A DNA stretch of 64,000 nucleotides from Terrabacter sp. 28 (GCA_000955875.1 JYOE01000011.1:210346-274345); one strand, 5' to 3'; positions 36,515-45,854 are shown, numbered from the stretch's first letter. The notes: a model not told the origin generated them from the letters alone. Made by a program: numbers and translations.

Positions 36515-37131
36515 GGCCTCAGGTGCTCCTTCAGGTGCGGCACCAGGGCTCGGAAGGCGAGCGACCGGTGCGACACGTGGTTCTTCTCGTCGGCGTCGTA
36601 CTCCGCCAGTGTGCGTTCGTTGCCGTCCGGTTGGTCGGATGGGACGAAGATCGGGTCGTAACCGAAACCATTCGTGCCCCGCGGCTCGCGGCCCACCGTG
36701 CCCGGGAACCGGCCGAGCTCGGCGGCCGAGCGTCCGTCGGGCAGTACGAGCGCCGCCGCGCAGACGAACGCCGCCGCACGGTGCTCGTCGCGCACGTCAC
36801 CCAGCTGGTTGAGGAGCAGCTCGAGGTTGGCGCGGTCGCCGCCCCCACCGGACCAGCGCGCGCTGAAGATGCCCGGGGCTCCACCGAGCACGTCGACGGC
36901 GAGCCCGGAGTCGTCGGCGAGTGCCGGCATACCGGTGGCGTGCGCCGCCGACGCGGCCTTGAGGATGGCGTTCTGCTCGAAGGTGACGCCGTCCTCGACG
37001 ACGTCGGGCGCGTCGGGGAACTCGTCGAGTCCGACGATCTCGAGCCCGAGCTCGGCGCTCACGTCGGCGAGGATCTCGCGCAGCTCCTCGACCTTGTGGG
37101 AGTTGCGGGTGGCGAGGACGACCTTCGTCAC
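36511..37131 (-). CDS. rdgB: RdgB/HAM1 XTP/dITP pyrophosphatase
   Basis: A 206-residue nucleotide-pool sanitising enzyme that hydrolyses dITP, XTP and related non-canonical triphosphates. Motifs: [18 protein letters not shown] at the N-terminus, [21 protein letters not shown] in the middle, [11 protein letters not shown] and [13 protein letters not shown] start overlaps the rph stop (GTGA). The order rph-rdgB is the conserved actinobacterial arrangement. Confidence 0.93.
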   Translation of the reverse strand: MTKVVLATRNSHKVEELREILADVSAELGLEIVGLDEFPDAPDVVEDGVTFEQNAILKAASAAHATGMPALADDSGLAVDVLGGAPGIFSARWSGGGGDRANLELLLNQLGDVRDEHRAAAFVCAAALVLPDGRSAAELGRFPGTVGREPRGTNGFGYDPIFVPSDQPDGNERTLAEYDADEKNHVSHRSLAFRALVPHLKEHLRP

Positions 37132-37937
37132 GCGACCGACCCCCCGTCGGCGACGTCCGCCGTGCCGGCCGAGCCGACCGTGTCGACCGTGTCGACCGTG
37201 TCGAGGGCCGGGGAGGCGAGCGCCTGCTGCTGGCGCTCGGTGAGGTCGGCGCACCCCTTCTTCGCGAGGTCGAGCAGCTGGTCGAGCAGGTCGCGGTCGA
37301 AGGGTTCGCCCTCGGCTGTGCCCTGCACCTCGATGAAGCGTCCGTCGCCGGTCATGACGACGTTCATGTCGGTCTCGGCCGTGGAGTCCTCGGGGTAGTC
37401 GAGGTCGAGAACGGCCTGCCCGCCCACGACGCCGACGGAGACGGCGGCCACGGAACCGGTGAGCGGCTCGGCCTTCTTGGCGATGAGGCCCTTGGCGCGC
37501 GCGTCCTCGATGGCGTCCGCGAGCGCGACGAAGGCGCCGGTGATCGCAGCCGTGCGGGTGCCGCCGTCGGCCTGGAGCACGTCGCAGTCGAGGACGATGG
37601 TGTTCTCGCCCAGCGCCTTGGTGTCGATGACGGCTCGGAGACTGCGTCCGATGAGCCGGCTGATCTCGTGCGTGCGGCCGCCGATGCGGCCCTTGACGCT
37701 CTCGCGGTCGGAGCGGGTGTTCGTGGCCCGCGGCAGCATGGCGTACTCGGCGGTGACCCAACCGGTGCCCTTGCCCTTGAGCCACCGGGGCACACCCTCG
37801 GTGAAGGACGCCGCGCACAGCACCCGGGTGCGGCCGAACTCGACGAGGACGCTCCCCTCGGCATGGTCGAGCCAGTTGCGCGTGATCCGCACCTCGCGCG
37901 TCTGGTCGGGGGCACGTCCGTCATGTCGGTTGGTCAT
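37128..37937 (-). CDS. rph: ribonuclease PH
   Basis: A 269-residue phosphorolytic 3'-5' exoribonuclease that trims tRNA precursors. Motifs: [81 protein letters not shown] and [20 protein letters not shown]. The C-terminus carries about 25 extra residues with a VDT triplet repeat not found in typical RNase PH. Another ATG lies 18 bases upstream, so the start is slightly uncertain. Confidence 0.93.
   Translation of the reverse strand: MTNRHDGRAPDQTREVRITRNWLDHAEGSVLVEFGRTRVLCAASFTEGVPRWLKGKGTGWVTAEYAMLPRATNTRSDRESVKGRIGGRTHEISRLIGRSLRAVIDTKALGENTIVLDCDVLQADGGTRTAAITGAFVALADAIEDARAKGLIAKKAEPLTGSVAAVSVGVVGGQAVLDLDYPEDSTAETDMNVVMTGDGRFIEVQGTAEGEPFDRDLLDQLLDLAKKGCADLTERQQQALASPALDTVDTVDTVGSAGTADVADGGSVA
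37177..37203. repeat. three tandem copies of a 9-base unit inside rph
   Basis: Three perfect in-frame copies of ACCGTGTCG (plus strand) encode the repeated Val-Asp-Thr segment in the disordered C-terminal tail of RNase PH. In-frame slippage would change tail length without breaking the enzyme. Confidence 0.9.
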
Positions 37938-37992
37938 GACGTCGAGGCTAGCCATGCCGGGGGCGCGGGTCCGCACCGCGGGTGCCGGGTGG

Positions 37993-38862
37993 TCAGTCCG
38001 CGGACGCCGCCGACAGCCGCTCCACCTCGTCGGGCGACAGCTCGAGGTCGACCGCCCGCACCGAGTCGCGGATGCTCTCGGGGCGCGAGGCACCGGGGAT
38101 CGGCACGACGACCGGGGCGAGCGCGAGCTCCCACGCCAGGGCGACCTGCTGCGGGCTCACGTCGTGCGCGCGGGCCACGTCGGCGAACGCGTCGTGGCGG
38201 CTGCCGAGCTCGCCGGCCTTGCTGATGCCGCCGAGTGGGCTCCACGGCAGGAAGGCGATGCCGAGCTCGGCGCACAGCTCGAGCTCGGGCGTGCTGCTGC
38301 GGAAGGCCGGCGAGAACTGGTTCTGCACCGAGACGAGCCGGCCGCCGAGCACCTCCTGCGCCTCGCGGATCTGGGCGGGGTCGGCGTTCGAGATGCCGGC
38401 CATCTCGATGACGCCCTCGTCGAGCAGGTCGGCGAGTGCCCCCACCGACTCGGCGTACGGCACGTCGGGGTCGGGCCGGTGGAACTGGTAGAGCCCGATG
38501 GCGTCGCCGCCCAGCCGCGCCAGCGAGGCCTTGGCCGCCGCCTCGAGGTGGTCGGGACGGCCGTTCAGCGTCCAGGAGCCGTCGCCCGGGCGCAGGTGGC
38601 CGCCCTTGGTCGCGACGAGCACGTCGGACCCGCCGCCCGCCCACGACGAGAGCGCCTTGGCGATGAGCGACTCGTTGTGCCCGACCTCGTCGGCGTCGCG
38701 GTGGTACGCGTCCGCCGTGTCGATGAAGGTGACCCCGGCGTCGAGGGCCGCGTGGATCGTGCGGATCGAGCGCTCTTCGTCGGGTCGTCCCTCGATCGAC
38801 ATCGGCATGCCGCCGAGCCCGATGGCGCTGACCTTCCTCGTCCCGATGGTTCGCTGCTGCAC
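37993..38862 (-). CDS. aldo/keto reductase
   Basis: A 289-residue NADPH-dependent oxidoreductase of the AKR fold. The catalytic Asp and Tyr are in FIDTADAYH, the Lys in VLVATKGGH and the His in LYQFHRPD. The cofactor-binding end has [20 protein letters not shown] start with AGGAGG upstream is used. Aldehyde or ketone substrates cannot be predicted. The gene sits between rph and the Rv1339-like hydrolase gene, splitting an otherwise conserved neighbourhood. Confidence 0.9.
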   Translation of the reverse strand: MQQRTIGTRKVSAIGLGGMPMSIEGRPDEERSIRTIHAALDAGVTFIDTADAYHRDADEVGHNESLIAKALSSWAGGGSDVLVATKGGHLRPGDGSWTLNGRPDHLEAAAKASLARLGGDAIGLYQFHRPDPDVPYAESVGALADLLDEGVIEMAGISNADPAQIREAQEVLGGRLVSVQNQFSPAFRSSTPELELCAELGIAFLPWSPLGGISKAGELGSRHDAFADVARAHDVSPQQVALAWELALAPVVVPIPGASRPESIRDSVRAVDLELSPDEVERLSAASAD

Positions 38863-38966
38863 GGTGCCTCCTGTGGGTTCGGGGTGGGGCCGTCGGCGCC
38901 CGCACCGAGAGTCTCCGTACCCGGGCGACCGCCGTGACCACCCCGGCCGTCCACCTCGTGGCCGGC

Positions 38967-39734
38967 TCAGAGGGTGTAGCTGGCGCCCGGTTCGGCGAGC
39001 TCGACCTTGCCCGGCCAGACGGCCGCGGCCTGGTCGCGGCAGACCTCGGGGTCGTTCCACGCCGGGATGTGCGTGAGCATGAGGCGTCCCACTCCCCCGG
39101 CCCGGATGGCCGCCTCTGCGGCACGTCTGCCGGAGAGGTGGATGTCGGGCACGCTGTCGCGCCCGTCGACGAAGGCGGAGTCGGCCAGGACCAGGTCGGC
39201 GTCGGCCATGAGGTCGGAGAGCTCGTCGCAGGTGTCGGTGTCGCCCGTGTAGGCGAGGGTGCGGCCGTGGGCCTCGACCCGGAAGCCGAACGCCTCGACG
39301 GGGTGGTTGACCCGGACCGGCGTGACCGTGAACGGCCCGACGGACACCGGCTCGCGGTCGCGCAGGTCGTGGAAGTCGAACGTGCCGAAGACGTCCTCGC
39401 TGTCGCCGCCGCCGTAGGCACGGGCCAGGTGCACGCCGGTGCCGGGCGGACCCCACACCGGCATCGCCGGACGGCCGGGGCCACCCGGCACGTAGCGCAT
39501 CATGACGTAGAGGCCGCACATGTCGATGCAGTGGTCGACGTGCAGGTGGCTGAGCAGGACGGCGTCGACGGCATACGGCTGGATGTGGTTCTGGAGGGCG
39601 CCCAGCGCCCCGTTGCCGAGGTCGAGCACGATGCTCCACGTGCGCCCCTCGTGCTCGGCCTGGACGAGGTACGACGACGCGGGCGAGCGCGGCCCCGCGA
39701 AGGATCCCGAGCACCCGACGATCGTGACGTCCAC
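38967..39734 (-). CDS. metallo-beta-lactamase-fold phosphodiesterase, Rv1339-like
   Basis: A 255-residue MBL-fold hydrolase with the dinuclear zinc motif LLSHLHVDHC near residue 61, a further ligand Asp in LAYTGDTDTCDEL and His in LTHIPAWND. The ElaC/RNase Z-like core plus its position near rph, rdgB and clpS match mycobacterial Rv1339, reported as an atypical cAMP phosphodiesterase. Orthology is inferred from gene order and fold; it could also hydrolyse another phosphodiester. Confidence 0.83.
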   Translation of the reverse strand: MDVTIVGCSGSFAGPRSPASSYLVQAEHEGRTWSIVLDLGNGALGALQNHIQPYAVDAVLLSHLHVDHCIDMCGLYVMMRYVPGGPGRPAMPVWGPPGTGVHLARAYGGGDSEDVFGTFDFHDLRDREPVSVGPFTVTPVRVNHPVEAFGFRVEAHGRTLAYTGDTDTCDELSDLMADADLVLADSAFVDGRDSVPDIHLSGRRAAEAAIRAGGVGRLMLTHIPAWNDPEVCRDQAAAVWPGKVELAEPGASYTL

Positions 39735-39790
39735 GGGACGAGCCTAGGTGCCGACGCCGACGCCGGACCGCGACCCGGACGTCGGGTGTG

Positions 39791-40516
39791 TCACACCGCC
39801 CCGCGCGGCCCGTCCTCGACGTCGTGGTCGCGGTCGTCGACGTCGTCGTAGTCGTCGTCCTCGGTGAGGTCGTCGACGTCGTCCTCGTCGTAGGCCGCCT
39901 CGCCGAGCGCGAGGTCGGTGCCCATGAGCGCGTGGGTCAGCGTCTCCTGCAGCCAGGTGAGGAAGTCGTACCAGGCCATGGCGTAGCCGAGCGGGTCGTC
40001 GTCGTCGATGACCTCCATCGCGGCGTGCAGCGCCTCGGCGTCCTCCTCCGTGCGCATGCCCATCCGCTCGCCGAGGAGCAGGCGCACGTCGGTGAGCGCC
40101 ATGAGGAAGGCCGGCGCCTGGTGCGGGCCGAGGACCACCCGGTCGCCGGAGGCGTCCGACAGGCGGTCGAGTGCGACGTCGAGGTTGCCGCTCTTGCGCT
40201 GCCGCAGGCCCTCCTCGGTGAGCCGACGGAACTCCGCCGCCACCTGGTCGTCACCGCGGTGCGCGGTCGGCAGGAGCCGGTCGAGGGCGGGGTCGCGGTC
40301 AGCAAGGCCGGACGAGTCCGGTTGCGTCGCAGAGTCGCTCGCGCTCAAGGACAGCCCCATCGTCGCGACGAGGTCGTCGAACGTGTCACCCGTGGGCTCG
40401 ATCTCGGGAGACAGCAGGGTGCGGGTCTGCTGCATCAACCCGTAGAGAACCGTGCGCTCGGTCGTGTCGAGCAGCGCGACGTAGTCGTCGTCCTCGCGCA
40501 GGAAGGCGCGTGCCAT
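39791..40516 (-). CDS. DUF2017 family protein (Rv1332/AosR-like)
   Basis: A 241-residue protein recognised as DUF2017 by ARAFLREDDDYVALLDTTER, a helical middle (PHQAPAFLMALTDVRLLLGERMGM) and AMAWYDFLTWLQETL. The final 35 residues are almost all Asp and Glu. It directly follows clpS, with the start sharing a base with the clpS stop (TGATG) or a GTG one codon earlier. The clpS-DUF2017 pairing is conserved in Actinobacteria, where the mycobacterial relative is a redox-responsive regulator of a cysteine pathway. The family usually lacks so long an acidic tail as far as I recall. Confidence 0.85.
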   Translation of the reverse strand: MARAFLREDDDYVALLDTTERTVLYGLMQQTRTLLSPEIEPTGDTFDDLVATMGLSLSASDSATQPDSSGLADRDPALDRLLPTAHRGDDQVAAEFRRLTEEGLRQRKSGNLDVALDRLSDASGDRVVLGPHQAPAFLMALTDVRLLLGERMGMRTEEDAEALHAAMEVIDDDDPLGYAMAWYDFLTWLQETLTHALMGTDLALGEAAYDEDDVDDLTEDDDYDDVDDRDHDVEDGPRGAV

Positions 40517-40821
40517 CACTCGTCCTTCTCGAAGGTCGCCCAGAGTCCGTAGCCCTGAAGGGCCTCGGCGTCGCGCTCCATGGACTCACGGGGCCCGTTG
40601 GAGACGACCGCCTTGCCCTTGACGTGGACGTCCATCATCAGCTTCTCCGCCTTGGGCCGCGGGTAGCCGAAGTACGTCTCGAAGACCCACGTCACGTACG
40701 TCATGAGGTTGACCGGGTCGTTCCAGACGATCGTCACCCACGGGAGGTCGGGCGCGACGACGTCCTGGGTCGAGGTCACCTCCTGCTCGACGGGGGCCAG
40801 GGAGAGGGTGGCTGCGGTCAC
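40516..40821 (-). CDS. clpS: ATP-dependent Clp protease adaptor ClpS
   Basis: A 101-residue N-end-rule adaptor that delivers substrates to ClpC/ClpA. The core [20 protein letters not shown] holds the Asn-Asp pair and Met that form the pocket for the N-terminal residue, followed by [23 protein letters not shown]. The gene is divergent from pncB with a gap of roughly 100 bases, the same arrangement as in Mycobacterium. Confidence 0.93.
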   Translation of the reverse strand: MTAATLSLAPVEQEVTSTQDVVAPDLPWVTIVWNDPVNLMTYVTWVFETYFGYPRPKAEKLMMDVHVKGKAVVSNGPRESMERDAEALQGYGLWATFEKDE

Positions 40822-40919
40822 AGAGCCACCCTAGGTCCCCGGGCGGCCGCCCCCGACCCGGAGGCGAGCCCCACGGCTCCTCGGGCGTTCGGCGCCCGCG
40901 CACCCCTAGGGTGAGAAGG

Positions 40920-42233
40920 GTGAGCCCGACGAGCCCTCGCGCCGCGAGCACGGCGCTGCTGACCGACCACTACGAGCTGACCATGCTCCAGGCGGCCCTC
41001 GCCTCGGGCGAGGCGCAGCGCCGGTGCGTGTTCGAGGCGTTCGCGCGTCGGCTGCCCGACGGGCGCCGCTACGGCGTCATCGCCGGCACCGGACGGGTGC
41101 TCGAGGCGCTCGAGCAGTTCCGGTTCGGCGACGACGAGCTGCGCTTCCTCAGGGACAACGACGTCGTCGACCGCGCGACCGTCGACTGGCTCGCGTCCTA
41201 CCGGTTCTCGGGCGACGTGAGCGGCTACGCCGAGGGCGAGTGCTACTTCCCGCAGTCGCCCGTGCTCGTCGTCGAGTCCACCTTCGCCGAGGGCGTCATC
41301 CTCGAGACGCTGGTGCTCTCGATCCTCAACCACGACACGGCGATCGCGTCGGCGGCCTCGCGCATGACCAGCGCCGCGGGGGGTCGCCCGTGCATCGAGA
41401 TGGGGTCGCGCCGCACCCACGAGGAGTCGGCCGTCGCCGCTGCCCGAGCGGCCTACGTGGCCGGGTTCGACGCGACGAGCAACCTCGAGGCAGGTCGGCG
41501 CTACGGCGTCCCGACGACGGGAACGGCGGCCCACGCCTTCACGCTGCTCTACGACTCCGAGAGGGAGGCGTTCACCGCGCAGGTCGAGTCGCTCGGCAAG
41601 GGCACGACCCTCCTCGTCGACACCTACGACGTCAGGACGGCGGTCGCGCTCGCGATGGAGATCGCCGGTCCGGAGCTCGGGGCGGTGCGGCTCGACTCCG
41701 GCGACCTGCTGATCCAGGCCACGGAGGTGCGCGCCCAGCTCGACGCCGCCGGCAACACCGACACCCGCATCATCGTGACGTCCGACCTCGACGAGTACGC
41801 CATCGCGGGACTGGCCGCAGGCCCGGTCAGTGGCTACGGCGTCGGCACCGCGCTCGTCACCGGCTCCGGAGCCCCCACCGCGTCGATGGTCTACAAGCTC
41901 GTCCAGCGCGAGGACGCCTCCGGCGCGATGCAGGGGGTGGCCAAGAAGAGCAAGGACAAGACCTCGGTCGGCGGCCGCAAGTGGGCGATGCGGCGGCTCG
42001 GACCCGACGGGGTCGCCCAGGCCGAGGTCATCGGCATCGGCGAGCGTCCCCGCGACGACGGCGACGACCGGCCCCTCATGATCGAGCTGGTACGTGGCGG
42101 CGAGGTCGTCGACCACCAGGACATCCACGAGGCGAGAGCTCGCCACGAGGCCTCGCGTGCCGAGCTCCCGCGCGCCGCCGCGCAACTGTCACGCGGCGAG
42201 CCGGTGATCCCCACCATCTACGAGGAGGACTGA
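40920..42233 (+). CDS. pncB: nicotinate phosphoribosyltransferase
   Basis: A 437-residue NAD salvage enzyme converting nicotinate and PRPP to nicotinate mononucleotide. Motifs: LLTDHYELTMLQAAL at the N-terminus, EMGSRRTHEESAVAAARAAYVAGFDATSN in the middle, and LLVDTYDVRTAVALA, GAVRLDSGDLLIQA and VTSDLDEYAIAGL in the phosphate-binding half. Two GTG codons nine bases apart could start it. The second is followed here because a TAGGGT box ends eight bases ahead of it, suggesting a leaderless transcript. It is followed after three bases by pncA. Confidence 0.92.
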   Translation: MSPTSPRAASTALLTDHYELTMLQAALASGEAQRRCVFEAFARRLPDGRRYGVIAGTGRVLEALEQFRFGDDELRFLRDNDVVDRATVDWLASYRFSGDVSGYAEGECYFPQSPVLVVESTFAEGVILETLVLSILNHDTAIASAASRMTSAAGGRPCIEMGSRRTHEESAVAAARAAYVAGFDATSNLEAGRRYGVPTTGTAAHAFTLLYDSEREAFTAQVESLGKGTTLLVDTYDVRTAVALAMEIAGPELGAVRLDSGDLLIQATEVRAQLDAAGNTDTRIIVTSDLDEYAIAGLAAGPVSGYGVGTALVTGSGAPTASMVYKLVQREDASGAMQGVAKKSKDKTSVGGRKWAMRRLGPDGVAQAEVIGIGERPRDDGDDRPLMIELVRGGEVVDHQDIHEARARHEASRAELPRAAAQLSRGEPVIPTIYEED

Positions 42234-42236
42234 GCC

Positions 42237-42872
42237 GTGGCCGAATCCAAGAGCGAGAGCAATCCCGACGCCCCCGCCGGCAGCACGCGGGCGCTGGTCA
42301 TCGTCGACGTGCAGAACGACTTCTGCGAGGGCGGGTCGCTCGCCGTCGCGGGAGGCGCCGAGGTGGCCCGACTGGTCACCGAGCACGTGAGCCGGCACGC
42401 CGCCGACTACGACCACGTCGTGGCCACGGCCGACTGGCACATCGACCCGGGCGACCACTTCTCGCAGCGCCCCGACTACGTCGACACGTGGCCCGTGCAC
42501 TGCGTCGCCGGCAGCGAGGGCGCCGAGTTCCACCCACGTCTCGCGGGGGCCCTGGGCCACGTCGAGGCGGTCTTCCGCAAGGGTGAGCACGCCGCGGCCT
42601 ACAGCGGTTTCGAGGGCCGGTCCGACGACGACGACCACGTCCCGCTCGCCGACTGGCTCCGGCACCGGGGTGTCGCCCAGGTCGACGTCGTCGGCATCGC
42701 GACCGACCACTGCGTGCGAGCCACGGCGCTCGACGCGCGGCGCGAGGGTCTGCACACGACCGTCCTGCTCGACCTGACCGCCGGTGTCGCGCGAGGGACG
42801 ACCGACGCGGCGCTGGCTGAGCTCAGCGAGGCCGGCGTGAGGCTGTTGGGCGCACCGGCGGTCGCCGGCTGA
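42237..42872 (+). CDS. pncA: nicotinamidase
   Basis: A 211-residue cysteine hydrolase turning nicotinamide into nicotinate, the substrate of pncB upstream. Catalytic triad Asp24 (VIVDVQNDF), Lys115 (FRKGEH) and Cys159 (ATDHCV) and the metal ligands Asp66, His68 and His74 (DWHIDPGDHF) are all present. The GTG lies three bases after the pncB stop, so the two NAD salvage genes form one unit. Confidence 0.94.
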   Translation: MAESKSESNPDAPAGSTRALVIVDVQNDFCEGGSLAVAGGAEVARLVTEHVSRHAADYDHVVATADWHIDPGDHFSQRPDYVDTWPVHCVAGSEGAEFHPRLAGALGHVEAVFRKGEHAAAYSGFEGRSDDDDHVPLADWLRHRGVAQVDVVGIATDHCVRATALDARREGLHTTVLLDLTAGVARGTTDAALAELSEAGVRLLGAPAVAG

Positions 42873-42938
42873 CGCCGGATCGAGGTATGCCGTCGCGCTC
42901 GGTCGCGACGTCACACCTCGACCCGTCACGGTGGGCTG

Positions 42939-43625
42939 TCAGCGCAGGACGGCTCGCAGGGTTTTAGCCGCTCGCTGCAGGCGGGGGCCCACACTGCGCG
43001 CGTCGAGGGGCTCGAGGGAGACGACACCTACCGACGCCTCGACACCGCCGGGCAGGGCGTCTGCACCCACGCCGAGCGGCACTGCGAGCCCGTGGGCGCC
43101 GGCCTGCAGCTCGCCGTCCGTCGCCACGAGACCGGCTCGCCCTGCGCGGCCGGCCAGGATGGCGCGCCCGGCTGCGCCCTGGTCGAGCCGGTGGCGCGCG
43201 CCGGAGCGGTAGGCCACGTGGAAGTCGGTCCACGAGGGCTCCACGACGACGAGCGCGAGCGCCTCGTCCCCCTCGGCGATGGTGAGGTGGGCCGTGGCCC
43301 CGACCGCGTCCGCGAGCTCGCGCAGGACCGGTCGCGCCTCGGCTCGGACGATGGGCGTCACCGCCGCGGCGAGCCGGCTCACGCCGAGCCCCAGACGTAG
43401 GCGGCCGTCGGGGGCCCGCGAGACCAGGCGGTGCTCCTCCAGGGTCGTCACGAGGCGGTAGACGACGGGCCGACCGACACCGAGCGAGGCCGCGAGCTCC
43501 GTCACGGTGAGGCCTCCGGGCCCGACGTCCCCCGCCAGCGCCTCGAGCACCCGGATGCCGCGGTCGAGGGTCTGCGAGGACTCGACTCGCGCGGGCCCGC
43601 GACCGACCTCTGGGCCGGGGACCAC
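42939..43625 (-). CDS. IclR-family regulator of the homogentisate genes
   Basis: A 228-residue IclR protein with TLDRGIRVLEALA, helix-turn-helix TVTELAASLGVGRPVVYRLVTTLEEH and an effector domain including GATAHLTIAEGDEALALVVVEP and LDQGAAGRAILAG. The effector domain is shorter than average. The GTG at 43625 lies two bases after the hmgA stop, so the regulator is made from the same message. It probably binds the dyad in the hmgA/unknown-gene gap and responds to homogentisate or a relative (inference). Confidence 0.87.
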   Translation of the reverse strand: MVPGPEVGRGPARVESSQTLDRGIRVLEALAGDVGPGGLTVTELAASLGVGRPVVYRLVTTLEEHRLVSRAPDGRLRLGLGVSRLAAAVTPIVRAEARPVLRELADAVGATAHLTIAEGDEALALVVVEPSWTDFHVAYRSGARHRLDQGAAGRAILAGRAGRAGLVATDGELQAGAHGLAVPLGVGADALPGGVEASVGVVSLEPLDARSVGPRLQRAAKTLRAVLR

Positions 43626-43627
43626 GT

Positions 43628-44902
43628 TCAGCCCTCGGAGTGGGCGCCACCGGGACCTGACGCACCGCCGAGGCCCTTGGACCACGACGCCGCGTAGACC
43701 CCGTCGTCGACGGCGAGGCCGCCCTCACCCAGCTCGAGGGGGCGGAAGGTGTCGACCATGACCGCCAGCTCGTCGAACCGCTCGACCCCGAGCGACCCCT
43801 CGGTCGCTCCCGGCTGGGGACCGTGGGGGTGACCGCCGGGGTGCACCGAGACCGAGCCCCTGCCGATGCCGGAGCCCTTGCGCGCCTCGTAGTCGCCGTC
43901 GACGTAGAACATGATCTCGTCGCTGTCGACGTTCGAGTGGTAGTAGGGCACCGGGATCGCGAGCGGGTGGTAGTCCACCTTGCGCGGCACGAAGTTGCAG
44001 ATGACGAAGTTCCATCCCTCGAAGACCTGGTGGACGGGCGGCGGCTGGTGGATGCGGCCCGTGATCGGCTCGAAGTCGCGCACGTTGAAGACGTAGGGGT
44101 AGAGGCAGCCGTCCCACCCGACGACGTCGAGCGGGTGGAAGGGCAGGGTGTGGATCGTGCCGACGACGCCGCCGGGCCTGTTGCCCCGGTGCTTGATGTA
44201 GACGTCGGTCTGCTCGTCGGGGTCGGCGCCGACGTGCTCGGCGAGCAGCGGCCCCTCGGGCTGACGCAGGTCGCGCTCGCAGTAGGGGGCGTGCTCGAGG
44301 AGCTGGCCGTACTTGCTCAGGTAGCGCTTCGGCGGCGCGATGTGGCTGTTGGCCTCGATGCAGTAGACGCGGAGCGGGTCCTTCGTCGAGCGCTTCGGGA
44401 TCCAGCGGTGCGTCGTCGCGCGAGGGAGGATCACGTAGTCGCCCTCACCGACCTCGAACGCGCCGAACACGGTCTCGACCCTGGCGCGGCCCCGTTCGAC
44501 GTAGACACACTCGTCGCCGATGCCGTTGCGGTACCACGGACTCGCTTGTGCCGCAACGGCATACGAGATGCGCACGTCGCCGTTCCCGAGCACGAGGCGT
44601 CGCCCGGTGACGACGTCGGTGTCGCGGACCGCCTTCGCGTCGAAGAGGTCGTGCAGCTTGAGGTGGCGCGGCACCAGCGGGTGGTTCGGAGTGGTCGACT
44701 GGTCTGGCAGCTCCCAGACCGCGGCGCCGACCGTCGTCGACGGGATGTTGCGGTGGTAGAGCAGCGAGCTGTCGGAGCTGAAGCCCTCCTCGCCCATGAG
44801 CTCCTCGTAGTAGAGCTCGCCCGGCGTGCGGCCCTTGCCGGGACGGCGGTGCTGGGTGTGCCGCTTGGGCGGGATGTCTCCGACAGCCTGGTAGTGCGCC
44901 AC
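43628..44902 (-). CDS. hmgA: homogentisate 1,2-dioxygenase
   Basis: A 424-residue ring-cleaving dioxygenase forming maleylacetoacetate from homogentisate. The C-terminal double-stranded beta-helix shows the iron-site region in VDYHPLAIPVPYYHSNVDSDEIMFYVDGDYEARKG and HPGGHPHGPQPG; the N-terminal barrel has SPWYRNGIGDECVYVE and ATTHRWIPK. GTG start at the point where similarity begins; the open frame upstream belongs to antisense of the next gene. It leads a two-gene unit with the IclR regulator and faces the unknown gene and fumarylacetoacetase across an 82-base promoter region. Confidence 0.92.
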   Translation of the reverse strand: MAHYQAVGDIPPKRHTQHRRPGKGRTPGELYYEELMGEEGFSSDSSLLYHRNIPSTTVGAAVWELPDQSTTPNHPLVPRHLKLHDLFDAKAVRDTDVVTGRRLVLGNGDVRISYAVAAQASPWYRNGIGDECVYVERGRARVETVFGAFEVGEGDYVILPRATTHRWIPKRSTKDPLRVYCIEANSHIAPPKRYLSKYGQLLEHAPYCERDLRQPEGPLLAEHVGADPDEQTDVYIKHRGNRPGGVVGTIHTLPFHPLDVVGWDGCLYPYVFNVRDFEPITGRIHQPPPVHQVFEGWNFVICNFVPRKVDYHPLAIPVPYYHSNVDSDEIMFYVDGDYEARKGSGIGRGSVSVHPGGHPHGPQPGATEGSLGVERFDELAVMVDTFRPLELGEGGLAVDDGVYAASWSKGLGGASGPGGAHSEG

Positions 44903-44952
44903 GGGTGCGAGCCTCTCCGTCGAGCGCGTCCGCTCAGCGGACGCTGGTGTAT

Positions 44953-44968
44953 CACTATCGCAACAGTG
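44953..44968. promoter_or_regulatory. dyad in hmgA divergent promoter region, putative IclR operator
   Basis: CACTATCGCAACAGTG has outer arms CACT and AGTG and further symmetric positions inside (six of eight pairs match). It is centred in the 82-base gap between hmgA and the divergent unknown gene, just where a shared operator for the coupled IclR regulator would lie. Confidence 0.55.
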
Positions 44969-44984
44969 GAGTACGCTCCCGGTC

Positions 44985-45854
44985 ATGTCAAGGACGCCGT
45001 TCGCGCCTCTGTTCGACCACCTCGTCGACGACGCCGCCGTCTTCCCGCCGGGCCTCGCCCCGGTCGACGTCGCGGTCCGCGAGCACCTCGACCGTCGCAC
45101 CGGGCCGTATGCCGTGCACCTCGGTCCGTTGCTCGTGCCGGCGACCGCGGCGGCCGAGGTCGCAGTGCTGGCCGCCAAGGACGACAGGGCCGTCGCCGAC
45201 CCCCTGCAGGTCGGGCTGGTCGTGCGTCCCGGCGCCCCCCTCGACCCGCTCTTCGACGCCGTCGACCTGCTGCGCGACGACCCCCGCGTCGCCGTCACCG
45301 CCGTCGAGCTCGGTTGGGCGGACGGCGACGCCGGCTGGCGCCGCGCGCTCGACCTGGAGGTCCCCCTCGTCGTCGAGGTCGGACTCGGCTCCGACCAGGA
45401 GTCGGGCCTCGACGACATCGCCGAAGCCGTCGACCACGAGCACGACGTCACCGCCAAGTTCCGCACCGGAGCGACCCCGGCCTGGCCGTGGCCCGACGAG
45501 ACCACCCTCGCCGGGTTCCTCGACGCCGTCGTGCTGCGCGGACTGTCGTTCAAGCTGACCGGCGGGCTGCACCACGTCGTGCGCGGCGACCACGGCGGTG
45601 AGCCCATGCACGGCCTGCTCAATGTTCTCCTCGCCACCCACGAGGCCCTCGACGGCGCCGAGACCCGCGAGCTCGCGGTCGAGCTGGGGCGCCACGACAC
45701 CGAGGTGCTCGCCACCGCGGTGTCGGGCCTGCACGACGACGACGCCCGACGCCTGCGCACCAGCTTCACGGCATACGGCTGCTGCGGCGTGCTCGACCCC
45801 CTGACCGAGCTCGAGGCGCTCGGCCTCGTTCCCACCAAGGAGACCCACGCGTGA
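44985..45854 (+). CDS. unknown protein of the homogentisate cluster
   Basis: A 289-residue soluble protein I cannot place in a named family. Features: FDHLVDDAAVFPPGLAPVDVAVREH at the N-terminus, TAKFRTGATPAWPWPDETTLAGFL, and FKLTGGLHHVVRGDHGGEPMHGLLNVLLA with several His residues. A TIM-barrel-like alternation of hydrophobic strands and amphipathic helices is suggested. It is coupled by GTGA overlap to fumarylacetoacetase and divergent from hmgA. The pathway needs maleylacetoacetate isomerase between these two enzymes, and no glutathione-S-transferase-type isomerase is encoded nearby; this protein is a candidate for that step (inference). Confidence 0.75.
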   Translation: MSRTPFAPLFDHLVDDAAVFPPGLAPVDVAVREHLDRRTGPYAVHLGPLLVPATAAAEVAVLAAKDDRAVADPLQVGLVVRPGAPLDPLFDAVDLLRDDPRVAVTAVELGWADGDAGWRRALDLEVPLVVEVGLGSDQESGLDDIAEAVDHEHDVTAKFRTGATPAWPWPDETTLAGFLDAVVLRGLSFKLTGGLHHVVRGDHGGEPMHGLLNVLLATHEALDGAETRELAVELGRHDTEVLATAVSGLHDDDARRLRTSFTAYGCCGVLDPLTELEALGLVPTKETHA

